Shown here piece after piece: positions 42,812 through 51,624 of a DNA stretch of 64,000 bases. Below the pieces are notes generated by a model, which worked only from the letters and a program-made list of their open reading frames with translations, made no database searches and was not told the DNA's origin. Source of the stretch: Dyadobacter pollutisoli. GTDB taxonomy: Bacteria; Bacteroidota; Bacteroidia; Cytophagales; Spirosomataceae. How positions within the stretch are numbered: position 1 is the first letter of the stretch; each line of letters begins with the position of its first letter. The translations under genes were made by a program, and so were the position numbers. Location: positions 2,296,501-2,360,500 of the forward strand of contig NZ_CP112998.1 in NCBI RefSeq assembly GCF_026625565.1, in the 5' to 3' direction.

Positions 42812-44128
42812 ATGGAACCAGTAGAACGTGCGGTCTTGCTTAAACGGGAGTTAGATGCTCTTCTGCCAATCAGCCGGGAACAGGAACTGAGAATTATGCA
42901 AAAGTTCCGCCTTGATTGGAATTATCACTCCAATCGAATCGAAGGTAATTCCCTAACTTATGGCGAGACTAAGGCGTTGATTATGTTTGGATTAACTGCC
43001 CAAGGTAAGCCGCTGAAAGATCATATTGAAATTGAAGGGCATAATGAAGCCATCGAATGGATACTGGATATTGTCAAAGGCGACTATCCGTTGAATGAGT
43101 CCTTTATCCGGGAAATCCATACTTTGCTATTGAAAGAATCTTATACCGTCGATGCCATTACGGCAGAAGGGTTACCTACAAAAAAGCGGGTTGAGATCGG
43201 AAAATACAAGAGTCAACCGAATCATGTGCTCACCAACACCGGTGAAATTTTCAGATTTGCTACACCGGAAGAAACTCCCGCTATGATGGGGGATCTGATT
43301 GAATGGTACCGAGAAAAGATTAGCCAGGAAGATTTAAATCCCGTGTTGCTGGCAGCTGAATTTCACTATAAATTCACTCGTATTCATCCTTTTGATGATG
43401 GCAACGGCCGGACTGCAAGGATCTTAATGAATTTTATTTTAATGCGATACCAGTTTCCGCCGGTGATTATTAAGACGGAAGAAAAGAACCAATATTTTTC
43501 AGCATTGAGGCAGGCAGATAGTGGAATTTTTATGCCATTTCTTGATTTCAGTGCTAATAATCTGGCTCAGTCGGTTGACTTGATGATCAGGGGAGCGAAA
43601 GGAGAAAGTATTGAGGAGGAAGATGATTTTGATAAGGAATTGGCGTTGTTGGAACGAAGGTTGTCTACTCAAAGTAAAGAGCTTAAGAAGTCTGTTGAAT
43701 TATTGCACTTATTGTACGACAACTCAATAATTCCGCTCTTCCAGAAGTTTCATGCTGGCGCTGAGAAATTCGACGGATTTTATGTTGCCTCAAAGCATTA
43801 TTTTAGGTCCAGCGAATTTATAGGAAACTTTAATAGTGCTGCGATTTTGAAATTCAAGCAGCAAATTTCGATAGCAATAACTGAATTTAAAGTTATTTCG
43901 TCTTACAAAACATTTATCCATTCTGAATACGGAATTTTTAATTTTTTGTCAAAAATCGAGGTGATGCTTGGGCCAGATAATTATATCGTCAAATCTTATG
44001 GGGGTTCTATGAGTTTTGAGAAAAGCTACGGTGAGCAATTAAGTGAAAAGGAGATAGCTGATCTGGTGAAATCTGAATTAACGAGGCATAAGGATTTCAT
44101 TGAGAGCAAAACGAAGAAGACAAGCTGA
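42812..44128 (+). CDS. Fic-domain protein, class II (N-terminal autoinhibited)
   Basis: 438 residues. The Fic motif HPFDDGNGRTAR (catalytic His192, Arg203) is complete. The inhibitory motif S-x-x-x-E-G appears as SNRIEG (Ser40, Glu44), defining class II. Fic_N domain ~1-85, Fic core ~95-230; the C-terminal ~200 residues are unusual and carry no winged-helix motif I recognise. Such proteins AMPylate target proteins when the inhibitory Glu is displaced. No Fic-partner toxin/antitoxin gene is adjacent, so a stand-alone regulator rather than a toxin pair. Confidence 0.9.
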   Translation: MEPVERAVLLKRELDALLPISREQELRIMQKFRLDWNYHSNRIEGNSLTYGETKALIMFGLTAQGKPLKDHIEIEGHNEAIEWILDIVKGDYPLNESFIREIHTLLLKESYTVDAITAEGLPTKKRVEIGKYKSQPNHVLTNTGEIFRFATPEETPAMMGDLIEWYREKISQEDLNPVLLAAEFHYKFTRIHPFDDGNGRTARILMNFILMRYQFPPVIIKTEEKNQYFSALRQADSGIFMPFLDFSANNLAQSVDLMIRGAKGESIEEEDDFDKELALLERRLSTQSKELKKSVELLHLLYDNSIIPLFQKFHAGAEKFDGFYVASKHYFRSSEFIGNFNSAAILKFKQQISIAITEFKVISSYKTFIHSEYGIFNFLSKIEVMLGPDNYIVKSYGGSMSFEKSYGEQLSEKEIADLVKSELTRHKDFIESKTKKTS

Positions 44129-44163
44129 TTAACGTGTTAAGTATATTTTGAGCATAATTGATC

Positions 44164-45570
44164 CTACTTATTCTCCTCAAACCACCCCACAATCTCCGGA
44201 TACAAATCAGCCAGCACCTGGCCCTTCTTCCTGTTTTTATAAAGCTTTACCAGAAACTGGTCAAACTCTGCAAATTTTACGAAACCCCGTGAATTGACCA
44301 TCATTTCTTCGGTTTGTTGAATCAGCTGGTCTTGCTCATTTTCGGGTGCGTAATCTGCGTAGCGGAGACATACTAACGCCCAGTTCATGTATTCATTAAA
44401 AGACGCAAACGGATCATTGTAGTACTTCGCAGGTTTTTCGGGATTGTTCCAGGTAGCGAGATTGGCGAAAGCTTTCGCGATTCTCTCGGTGTATTGCGGC
44501 TTTGCGCTTTCCAGGTCAATGAATGCGTGATTGAGCTCCGTGAAAATGATGGAACCGTCTTGAACCAGAGAGGCTTTTTTTGACAATGTTCTAGTATTAT
44601 TTTTTTCGTTAAAAGGAAAGTTTACATGTGCCTGGGCTTCCTTAAAGCCGTCAAGATCAAACCGCGCGGCTGATTGGTTCTGACTCACCAGCGGCGAAAA
44701 TATGATCTTGAATGAGTCATATCTTGCAGATGGGAAGTTGGCTGTCAACCACTTCTGCATTTCAGGGACGCCGATGGAATCACGGTAACTGATGATCAGG
44801 CCATCGTAGTAGGACTTATGTTTGGCGTAGAAATCAGCAAACTTCGTCTTGACGGCGAAATCCTGCAAGGCTGGAATGAATGACCTTAGATTGTTTGTGT
44901 TTGAAAAGCCGATACGGTCATAGGTAGCGCTTTGGACTATCTTTTCGTTGTGAAATTCAAAGGCATAGGCATCCATTTTCAGTGCATGATAATTGTCGTG
45001 ATTGGAGATTTCAGCATTCACGGTGCCCACTATCGGCTCGTCCCTATACTGATCAAACCATTTTAGCACGTCGGAATAATATGCATTGTTTTTCCTGATC
45101 AGGCCATTGTCTTTCTTTCCTTCACTCGTGATCGCCATGACTACATTCATGAGTTCATAAACCTCGGGGATTTCTACGAATGTTTTGCCGGTGTGTGACT
45201 TTTTGTAGTCGTCGAAAAATTGTGCGCGGGGAACGTCGAGATGACCTTTGATCGCCGTAAATGCGCTGTCCTTTCCATTTAACAAAACGACAAATTCATA
45301 ATAATCACCAGGTTTTACATCAAATAGAATTGAGTCTTCGTCGGTAATGAAAGTAACAGGCTTACCAGCTTTCGGAAGGTAAACGTCATACACGTCTGGT
45401 TTGATCCCCGGGGAAATATTCCAGTCGGATTTCCTCAATTCGTTCCCAATTCTAATATCGACGCGTTTACCTGTTGCGCTAATTACTTTGGTATTTTGAG
45501 AAAACGATCCGGCCACATTGAAAAGCGAGATGAGTGTGACGAAGAGGCTGGCCAGTGCAAGTTTGCTCAT
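44164..45570 (-). CDS. DUF4932-type exported protein
   Basis: 468 residues with a signal peptide (~1-25, ending GSFSQ). The central GSIIFTELNHAFIDLES segment resembles the HEXXH-adjacent region of DUF4932 proteins of Bacteroidota; here the sequence ELNHAFID has H but not a canonical HEXXH, so peptidase activity is doubtful. C-terminal helices include MNWALVCLRYADYAPENEQ. Function unknown, probably periplasmic. Confidence 0.65.
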   Translation of the reverse strand: MSKLALASLFVTLISLFNVAGSFSQNTKVISATGKRVDIRIGNELRKSDWNISPGIKPDVYDVYLPKAGKPVTFITDEDSILFDVKPGDYYEFVVLLNGKDSAFTAIKGHLDVPRAQFFDDYKKSHTGKTFVEIPEVYELMNVVMAITSEGKKDNGLIRKNNAYYSDVLKWFDQYRDEPIVGTVNAEISNHDNYHALKMDAYAFEFHNEKIVQSATYDRIGFSNTNNLRSFIPALQDFAVKTKFADFYAKHKSYYDGLIISYRDSIGVPEMQKWLTANFPSARYDSFKIIFSPLVSQNQSAARFDLDGFKEAQAHVNFPFNEKNNTRTLSKKASLVQDGSIIFTELNHAFIDLESAKPQYTERIAKAFANLATWNNPEKPAKYYNDPFASFNEYMNWALVCLRYADYAPENEQDQLIQQTEEMMVNSRGFVKFAEFDQFLVKLYKNRKKGQVLADLYPEIVGWFEENK

Positions 45571-45660
45571 GATGAAGTAAATTTTCTTGTATAAGGTTAC
45601 AAAATGACGGCTTTAACTATTTCTGTCCTTATTTTAGGTGAAATTTATTCATTCAATCTA

Positions 45661-46815
45661 ATGCAAAGAAGAGACTTTGTCAAACTGGGCAGTATGCTAG
45701 CTGCTGTTGCGGCTCCCGATGGTGTTTTCGCTGAAAATAGTCGATTAAAAGACCCTCGAAAGGCGAGCCAAGCGGTCGATTTCCTGCATGACGGTTTAAA
45801 TCTGAGCCCGAAGGATTATGCAGGCTTGCTGATGAAGCTTGCGGATGAAGGTAAAATCAAGCCAGATTTTTATTCCAATGGCGGGGTAGTAGAAGAATTG
45901 GAGAACAAATTTGCGCAATTGCTCGGAAAGGAATCCAGCGTTTTTATGCCAACGGGAACACTGGCAAACCACATTGCCATTCGCAAATTGTCCGGGAATA
46001 ATCACAGGGTAATTGTTCAGGAACAGAGCCATATTTACAATGATACCGGAGACAGTTCACAGATTTTGAGCGGATTAAACCTGATTCCATTGGGCACTAA
46101 TGCTGTCGAGTTTTCTTTGGAAGATGTCGAAAGGGTCATTGCCAAGACCAAACTGGGTCGGGTAGAGGCACAGATTGGTGCTATTGCGATAGAAACACCG
46201 GTAAGACGCCAGCAGGACAGAATGGTGCACTATGAAAGCCTGAAAAAAATAACGGATTATGCCAAAACGAATGGTATCAAAACGCATTTGGACGGAGCCA
46301 GGTTGTTCAAGCAGGCCGTTCATACGGATGTTGAACCCAAAAAATACGGTGAACTGTTTGATACGGTTTTTACTTCGATGTGGAAGTGCTTTAATGCTTC
46401 TTCGGGAGCGGTTTTGGCCGGTGACAAAGCATTTACCGAAAAACTGTTCCATGAAAGAAGAATGTTCGGAGGAGGTTTGCCTGCGGCGTGGGTTTTCGCA
46501 GCCGTTGCATTGCATTATGCCGACGGTTTTATAGATGACTACAAAATGGCATGGTCAAACAGTGAAAAGTTGTTCAAAGAATTGGCAAAGAATGAGCGTA
46601 TCCAATTTGGCATAATAGAAAACGGCTCACACTTTGTCAATTTGCAGCTTAACCAGGCCAATCCGGACAAATTCAGGGAAGGGCTGGCGAAAAGAAGCAT
46701 CGAAATAGCCAAATCCGGTGACCACGGCTTTATGCTGAAAGTTAATCCTTCCATAAACCGCGTTCCTGTTCAGGAGTTGACCAGATTGTTTTTGGAGGCA
46801 TTGAAAGAGGCTTGA
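45661..46815 (+). CDS. Threonine-aldolase-family PLP enzyme with a Tat-like leader
   Basis: 384 residues from MQRRDFVKLGSMLAAVAAPDG; the frame runs back to 45604 but the RRDFVK leader sets this start. Fold type I PLP enzyme: FMPTGTLANHIAI, THLDGARLF (cofactor Asp) and PLP-lysine in TSMWKCFNASSGAV (Lys242). Low-specificity threonine aldolases split threonine to glycine and acetaldehyde in the cytoplasm; an exported version is unusual and PLP must then be bound before Tat export. Divergent from the DUF4932 gene. Confidence 0.82.
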   Translation: MQRRDFVKLGSMLAAVAAPDGVFAENSRLKDPRKASQAVDFLHDGLNLSPKDYAGLLMKLADEGKIKPDFYSNGGVVEELENKFAQLLGKESSVFMPTGTLANHIAIRKLSGNNHRVIVQEQSHIYNDTGDSSQILSGLNLIPLGTNAVEFSLEDVERVIAKTKLGRVEAQIGAIAIETPVRRQQDRMVHYESLKKITDYAKTNGIKTHLDGARLFKQAVHTDVEPKKYGELFDTVFTSMWKCFNASSGAVLAGDKAFTEKLFHERRMFGGGLPAAWVFAAVALHYADGFIDDYKMAWSNSEKLFKELAKNERIQFGIIENGSHFVNLQLNQANPDKFREGLAKRSIEIAKSGDHGFMLKVNPSINRVPVQELTRLFLEALKEA

Positions 46816-46901
46816 AAATGACTGAATGCTGTTGTAAAAAGTAGTTGAGTTTATCAACACCAACCACTAACCTTCATGTACAAATCCAAACAACCACAAC
46901 A

Positions 46902-47354
46902 ATGCAAAACATCTTTTTACCCGAAACTGTATCTCAATTAACTGAAAGATTAGACGTACTCCGTGCTGAGACGCAGCCGCAGTGGGGCAAAATGAATGCT
47001 CCTCAGATGCTTGCCCATTGCAATGTTGCCTATGAAATGGCTTTTGAAAACAAACACCCCAGACCGAATATTCTGATGAGGCTGATGCTGCAAGTATTCG
47101 CAAAAAGTACTGTTTGTGGAGACAAACCCTATGCCAAGAGCCTCCAAACGGCTCCCGCGTTTATCATAGTTGATGAGCGCGACTTTGAAATCGAGAAGAA
47201 CCGGTTGATAGGCTATATGAAAAAGACAGTCGATCTTGGAGAGGCGCATTTTGATGGCAAGGAATCATTGAGCTTTGGTAAACTAACTGCCAGCCAGTGG
47301 AATACGATGTTTTACAAACATCTGAACCATCACCTGACGCAGTTTGGGGTATAG
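46902..47354 (+). CDS. DUF1569 / DinB-superfamily protein
   Basis: 150 residues from ATG at 46902 (a TTG start at 46845 is open but lacks homology-like content). Four-helix pattern with the MNAPQMLAHCNVAYEMAF and FYKHLNHHLTQFGV histidine elements of DinB-like proteins, which bind a metal. Function unknown; often thiol- or stress-linked in other families. Confidence 0.75.
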   Translation: MQNIFLPETVSQLTERLDVLRAETQPQWGKMNAPQMLAHCNVAYEMAFENKHPRPNILMRLMLQVFAKSTVCGDKPYAKSLQTAPAFIIVDERDFEIEKNRLIGYMKKTVDLGEAHFDGKESLSFGKLTASQWNTMFYKHLNHHLTQFGV

Positions 47355-47458
47355 CAATGAATGAACAAAAGTTTTGGAGCAAATGTCAGTTTCTGATAAC
47401 TTTAAGAGCCGCGAAACCAGCAGCGTTTCGGGCAGATGAACTAGCCAAATGAAAAGAC

Positions 47459-47851
47459 ATGATCGACAAATTAGCCTTTATTGAAATACAAGACAAAAAA
47501 GTACTCGTTGCACGTACCCGGGGGCGCAACGTTTACTATCTCCCTGGCGGAAAAAGGGAAACCGGCGAATCCGACGAGCAGGCCCTGACCCGGGAGATAG
47601 AGGAGGAGTTAACTATCAAAATCGATCCGGCGTCTGTTGAGTTTTATGGGACATTCCTTGCTCAGGCGCACGGCCAGCCCCAGGGCGTGATGGTGAATAT
47701 GCGCTGCTATGCGGGCTTGTATTCCGGCGAGATTGCTCCTTCCGCGGAAATCGAAGAGGTTGCATGGTTGTCTTACGCCGATAGGGAGAAAGTATCGGAA
47801 GTAGACAAAATTATATTTGACGACCTGAAAGCAAGGGAACTGCTGGACTGA
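47459..47851 (+). CDS. Nudix hydrolase
   Basis: 130 residues. Complete Nudix box GGKRETGESDEQALTREIEEEL (Gly-x5-Glu-x7-REUxEE) at ~27-48, preceded by VLVARTRGRNVYYLP. Hydrolyses nucleoside diphosphate-linked compounds; substrate unknown. Confidence 0.9.
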   Translation: MIDKLAFIEIQDKKVLVARTRGRNVYYLPGGKRETGESDEQALTREIEEELTIKIDPASVEFYGTFLAQAHGQPQGVMVNMRCYAGLYSGEIAPSAEIEEVAWLSYADREKVSEVDKIIFDDLKARELLD

Positions 47852-47884
47852 TTCCCGCTAATCCTAAATTATTCCGGCCCGGCT

Positions 47885-48289
47885 TTATTCCGCTAGCTCA
47901 ATGTATTGGTTCAGAATACGTTCCAGTTCAGCTTTCTTGCCTTCAATGTCCTGCATATCAGTGAGGTAAACCATTCTCCGATCCTTGTAATCTCCTTCCA
48001 AAAGGGAAGACTTAACCTGGACAATGGCAATATGATGAAATACCAGGTGCACGTTTTTCTGTGACCGGGGATTGAATGTCAGCAGGTCTGCGGAAGTGTA
48101 GTAACTGGGCGCGTTCCATTTAATCCTTTCCGAGATTTTGGGATTCGCATTTTTGATAATATTGCGGACGGCTTCTATTTCTGCTTTTAACGGATGTTCC
48201 AGCTTGTCCATAAATTCGGCTACCTGCTCGGCGTCCGTTAATTTTTTGGCGCGAGGTTTCGAGGCTGGTTTGTCTTTTTGAGCTGACAT
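47885..48289 (-). CDS. DUF1801-family protein
   Basis: 134 residues. Basic N-terminal tail (KPASKPRAKKL), then the DUF1801 core ISERIKWNAPSYYTSADLLTF and a C-terminal helix ELERILNQYIELAE. Small cytosolic proteins of the YdhG-like fold; function unknown. Confidence 0.82.
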   Translation of the reverse strand: MSAQKDKPASKPRAKKLTDAEQVAEFMDKLEHPLKAEIEAVRNIIKNANPKISERIKWNAPSYYTSADLLTFNPRSQKNVHLVFHHIAIVQVKSSLLEGDYKDRRMVYLTDMQDIEGKKAELERILNQYIELAE

Positions 48290-48759
48290 TGTATGTGGTT
48301 TGCTAATAAGTGAGATACTATTTTGTGAATGGACTTGCTATGAAACTGGGCTTGACTGTCATTTGATCATACAAATAACAACAAAAAGGAAAAGCCTCTG
48401 ACATGCAAAAGCTTTTCCGAATGCGCTCGGGTTCTTTGTCTTGACAGAAAAGAAGCACCAACTAATCGCTAAACTGATAGAGAGGAGGCTAACGTATCGT
48501 TAATTGATGGGTTAGGTTAGGGTTGTTTTTTCCTTTTTTATGCGCTTGCTCCAGATGGCTGCCCCACCATCTGCACACCGTGAGGAATATGAGGAGCGCG
48601 AGCAGCATAGACTGCAAAATGAAATACTTATACTTTACGAATCTCATGATGTACACAGGCTAGGGTCTGACTATATAAATGTAGAAATAGCTGGATAAAT
48701 ATGAAAAAAGCAGGCATTCCAAAAACATTCCAATTTGTTATAGGCTGATTTTGTGGCAA
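48290..48759. other. Intergenic stretch with one tiny ORF (about 470 bp)
   Basis: Between DUF1801 and the TPR-LuxR gene. Apart from the 52-residue ORF at 48489-48647 on the minus strand, nothing coding is seen. An A-rich stretch near 48370-48395 (with AAAAGGAAAAGCC) and a CTTTTCC stretch at 48411 might pair as a weak hairpin. Confidence 0.5.
48489..48647 (-). CDS. Small single-helix membrane protein candidate (52 residues)
   Basis: Reads MRFVKYKYFILQSMLLALLI, then FLTVCRWWGSHLEQAHKKGK, to a stop at 48489. One strongly hydrophobic helix with basic flanks suggests an inner-membrane microprotein. It lies about 110 bp downstream of the TPR-LuxR gene on the same strand. No homolog is known to me; expression unproven. 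Confidence 0.45.
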   Translation of the reverse strand: MRFVKYKYFILQSMLLALLIFLTVCRWWGSHLEQAHKKGKNNPNLTHQLTIR

Positions 48760-50478
48760 TTATATAGTTTCCACCACAGTGTTAAGGTCAGCCTCTTCGG
48801 GTATGTTCAGTTTTTTACGGATGCGGTGCCTGATGACCCTGACGCTTTGAACGGAGATTCCAAGGGTGCTGGCCATTTCTTTATAGGTCAGATTTAGCTT
48901 GGCAAGAGCCATAAAACGGGTTTCAGCAGGGGTAAGGCCGGGCAGCTTTTCTCTGAGACGGTGGAGGTAACCCGAGTGGATTTTCTCGAAAAGCCCCCTG
49001 AAATACTCCCACTGTTCGTCCGTGAGAATGGTGCTTTTTTGCAGTTCCTGTCTCGTTTCCTCGCTCACATTAATTCCATATCGGGCGCTTAATTCTTCAA
49101 CAAGCAGGTTCTTTTCTGAGATACTGCGTCTAAATTCTTCCAGCTGGAGAGTGGAAAACGTCAGTTCCTGCTCTGCCTTGATCAGCTGATCGTTGATAAT
49201 GCGCTGTTTCTCTCTGACTTTGTAATAATGCGTTTTGTAAAAATAGAATAGGACCACGATCAGCAGTACCATCAGGATAAGTAAAATATTACGTTCCAAT
49301 GTCTTGATCTGCTTTTCGGCGGCAACGCGCTCCAAAGCCGCTCGGTGCGATTGCAATTGTGCTTTTTCCGTCGCCCTCAGCATCTGAATGGAGTTAAACT
49401 CATTGGCCAGCTGGTCTTTGATGTGATTTGCCGAATCCAGATATGCATTGGTCAGTAGAAGGTTGCCCTGCGTTGCATACACCTTTCCGAAAATCTGATA
49501 GAGTTGTTCCAACGGTTTCAGAAGTCCCGACCGCCTCACAGATTCACGGGCCCGTACCATCGTTTCCGCTGCCATGGAAATTCGGTTCGTCCTGAAATAG
49601 ATGTCGCTCATCAAAGTGAGTGATTTGGCGGCCTGATCGGGATCACCGATGATCAATGCCTGATCTACATTACTTTTTAACAACGGCATTGCTTTGTCGT
49701 AATTTCCACGTAAGTAGTTAGTAAGGCCCAGCCCGCCCTGCGCTATTCCCTTCCAGACGGCGTAGTCATTAATACCTACGTTGGCCAATATTCTCTCGAA
49801 GTACACATCCGCGGAATCAAGTCGGCCTTGCTTCACAAAGCAGAGCCCGATCGTATTCATGGCTGTGTTATGTACGCCTCGATGGTCCTCTATTACTTCT
49901 ACCGTCAATGCCTCTCTACAAAAACGGACCGCATTTCTGAAATCAGCGAAGAAGTAGTAAGCTTCCCCAATTTGAGTGAGCGTATATGCTTTTTCCGGGA
50001 ATTCCTTGCCGGTTGTTTTTTTGAGCAGCGGGTATATTTTAAGATATTGTTCAAATGCGAGCTCATAGTTTTTGGTCTGATACCAATAAAGGTGCCTGAG
50101 GAGCATTCTGGCCCTGATCTGAATTTGCAGGTTGTTCGCATCTTCTCCTTTTTTGATCACCTCTCTGATCCCATGGATCAGCGTACGGGGGCTTTCCTTT
50201 CGGATCTGTGATTTTTGAAGCATAAGCAAAAGGTCGGATTCCAGGATCAGATCTTCATCTTTCGCTTTAATCGCTACTTCACGAAGCTTTTGAATCGATT
50301 TAAACGATTCAATGGTATCGGCCGTGTTCAGGTGCAATCCTATGAACTGACGAATGACCGTGTAGCGTTCGGCGTGGGTTTTATTAATGATGTGTTCAAA
50401 CTGCGCAGATGCCTGCCAGTAAATCAGAGTAAGTAAAGACAAAAGGATAATGAAACGATTGGGAAGCAAATCTTTCAT
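48760..50478 (-). CDS. TPR-containing membrane-bound regulator with LuxR-type HTH (first of two)
   Basis: 572 residues from MKDLLPNRFIILLSLLTLIYW, a start giving a proper signal peptide; an ORF start at 50559 lacks one. Periplasmic TPR array ~60-370, single transmembrane helix ~400-420 (ILLILMVLLIVVLFYFYK), cytoplasmic coiled coil, and a C-terminal LuxR-like HTH (LTPAETRFMALAKLNLTYKEM, then SVQSVRVIRHRIRKKL). This class is typical for Bacteroidota; it binds DNA from the membrane. Signal and targets unknown. Confidence 0.85.
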   Translation of the reverse strand: MKDLLPNRFIILLSLLTLIYWQASAQFEHIINKTHAERYTVIRQFIGLHLNTADTIESFKSIQKLREVAIKAKDEDLILESDLLLMLQKSQIRKESPRTLIHGIREVIKKGEDANNLQIQIRARMLLRHLYWYQTKNYELAFEQYLKIYPLLKKTTGKEFPEKAYTLTQIGEAYYFFADFRNAVRFCREALTVEVIEDHRGVHNTAMNTIGLCFVKQGRLDSADVYFERILANVGINDYAVWKGIAQGGLGLTNYLRGNYDKAMPLLKSNVDQALIIGDPDQAAKSLTLMSDIYFRTNRISMAAETMVRARESVRRSGLLKPLEQLYQIFGKVYATQGNLLLTNAYLDSANHIKDQLANEFNSIQMLRATEKAQLQSHRAALERVAAEKQIKTLERNILLILMVLLIVVLFYFYKTHYYKVREKQRIINDQLIKAEQELTFSTLQLEEFRRSISEKNLLVEELSARYGINVSEETRQELQKSTILTDEQWEYFRGLFEKIHSGYLHRLREKLPGLTPAETRFMALAKLNLTYKEMASTLGISVQSVRVIRHRIRKKLNIPEEADLNTVVETI

Positions 50479-50622
50479 TCTGGAATTTCGGGCGGTAAGC
50501 AGTAAAAATAGTAATATTTGGGGAGGAAATTTACAACGAAAAACAGGTTTCCCGGACATAAAAGCCAGAAAACCTGTTCGAAAAACCAGATCTTATTAAG
50601 ATAATAGTGTGTAAAACGTAAC

Positions 50623-50757
50623 TTATCTGTTGTTCTTGGAAGATATGCGCTCGACTTTTTCGGAGCGGATGTAAGAAACTGCCCAGATGATCATAATGAA
50701 ACTTAGAAAGATAAGTACTTCTCCTTCACGGGCTATGCGTAATGATGAGTAATCCAT
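50623..50757 (-). CDS. Small single-helix membrane protein candidate (44 residues)
   Basis: MDYSSLRIAREGEVLIFLSF, then IMIIWAVSYIRSEKVERI, ending at 50623. A central hydrophobic helix flanked by charged ends. It lies upstream of the TPR-LuxR gene, same strand, in a 260-bp gap that otherwise looks empty. Similar in design to the ORF at 48489-48647 though not in sequence. Confidence 0.45.
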   Translation of the reverse strand: MDYSSLRIAREGEVLIFLSFIMIIWAVSYIRSEKVERISSKNNR

Positions 50758-50817
50758 TGTGTAAAGTTGTTAGTATTGAGTTTAGATTAAATGTGTATAT
50801 AATAGTATAAATGTGAA

Positions 50818-51387
50818 TCAGGACGCATGGTAAACGGAGAGCTCAATCGCGCGACTTTTACCCCAGGAAATTTGTTTGACACCCAAAATATAATAACTGC
50901 CATCGGCCGTTTGATAAGTAATTACTGTATTGGAAGGCAAATTTTGAGCTGAACAGGGATGCCCTAGCAGATGGTTTGGTAAAAGGTAGTTTACCGTACT
51001 GCTCTGGTTTAATTGCGACCGGCTGAGGCCATGGAAGAATGGATTGCGGGAAGGAAAGAACTGAACTTTCGCTGGCGGGAATGTGGTGTTCAAACCTTCC
51101 CGGGAAATCCAGTTTACATCGCCGAGCGGGTAGTCGGAGAGTAAGTGCGGGTTAGCGAAATCGAGACTTTTTTCGAATGGAATAATTGCGGTTTTTACAA
51201 GTTGCAGTTCAAAAGTTTGAGGGAATTGAACGAGTATCTTGTGAGCTTCGGAATGCTCGCCGAGCGAGTTTTCTGCAGGCGTCGAAATGTTTTCAGTCAC
51301 ATTCGCGTTGAAGGGGTTTGTGCTGAAATACCCTTTTAGCGTAAGGGTAATACTGATCGTGAGCAGTACTGGGATGAGACTTTTCAT
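50818..51387 (-). CDS. Hypothetical exported protein
   Basis: 189 residues with an N-terminal leader (MKSLIPVLLTISITLTLKG). The mature part is Asn/Ser/Pro rich (NPFNANVTENISTP, LSRSQLNQSSTVNYLLPN), possibly disordered, with a terminal ordered segment TVITYQTADGSYYILGVKQI. No family recognised. Confidence 0.55.
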   Translation of the reverse strand: MKSLIPVLLTISITLTLKGYFSTNPFNANVTENISTPAENSLGEHSEAHKILVQFPQTFELQLVKTAIIPFEKSLDFANPHLLSDYPLGDVNWISREGLNTTFPPAKVQFFPSRNPFFHGLSRSQLNQSSTVNYLLPNHLLGHPCSAQNLPSNTVITYQTADGSYYILGVKQISWGKSRAIELSVYHAS

Positions 51388-51559
51388 TGAGTTTTTTAGA
51401 ATAGAATAGGCTAATGGAAGTCAGTCACCGGACGGTGAATGGCGCCTTTTGGGACGCATTGCAAACTTACGGTCAGCGTAAACCAGTAGTCAAGTCAAAG
51501 GGGTATACATGAGGTAAACCCCTATAATATAAGGGTATACAAAAGGTGTACATGCAGAA

Positions 51560-51594
51560 AAAATGCCCTCCTTTTCTAAAAAAGAGGGCATTTT
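51560..51594. terminator. Terminator hairpin after the second TPR-LuxR gene
   Basis: AAAATGCCCTC (51560-51570) pairs with GAGGGCATTTT (51584-51594). Confidence 0.75.
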
Positions 51595-51624
51595 GTACTA
51601 ATAATGAATGTATTTCAGAGAATA

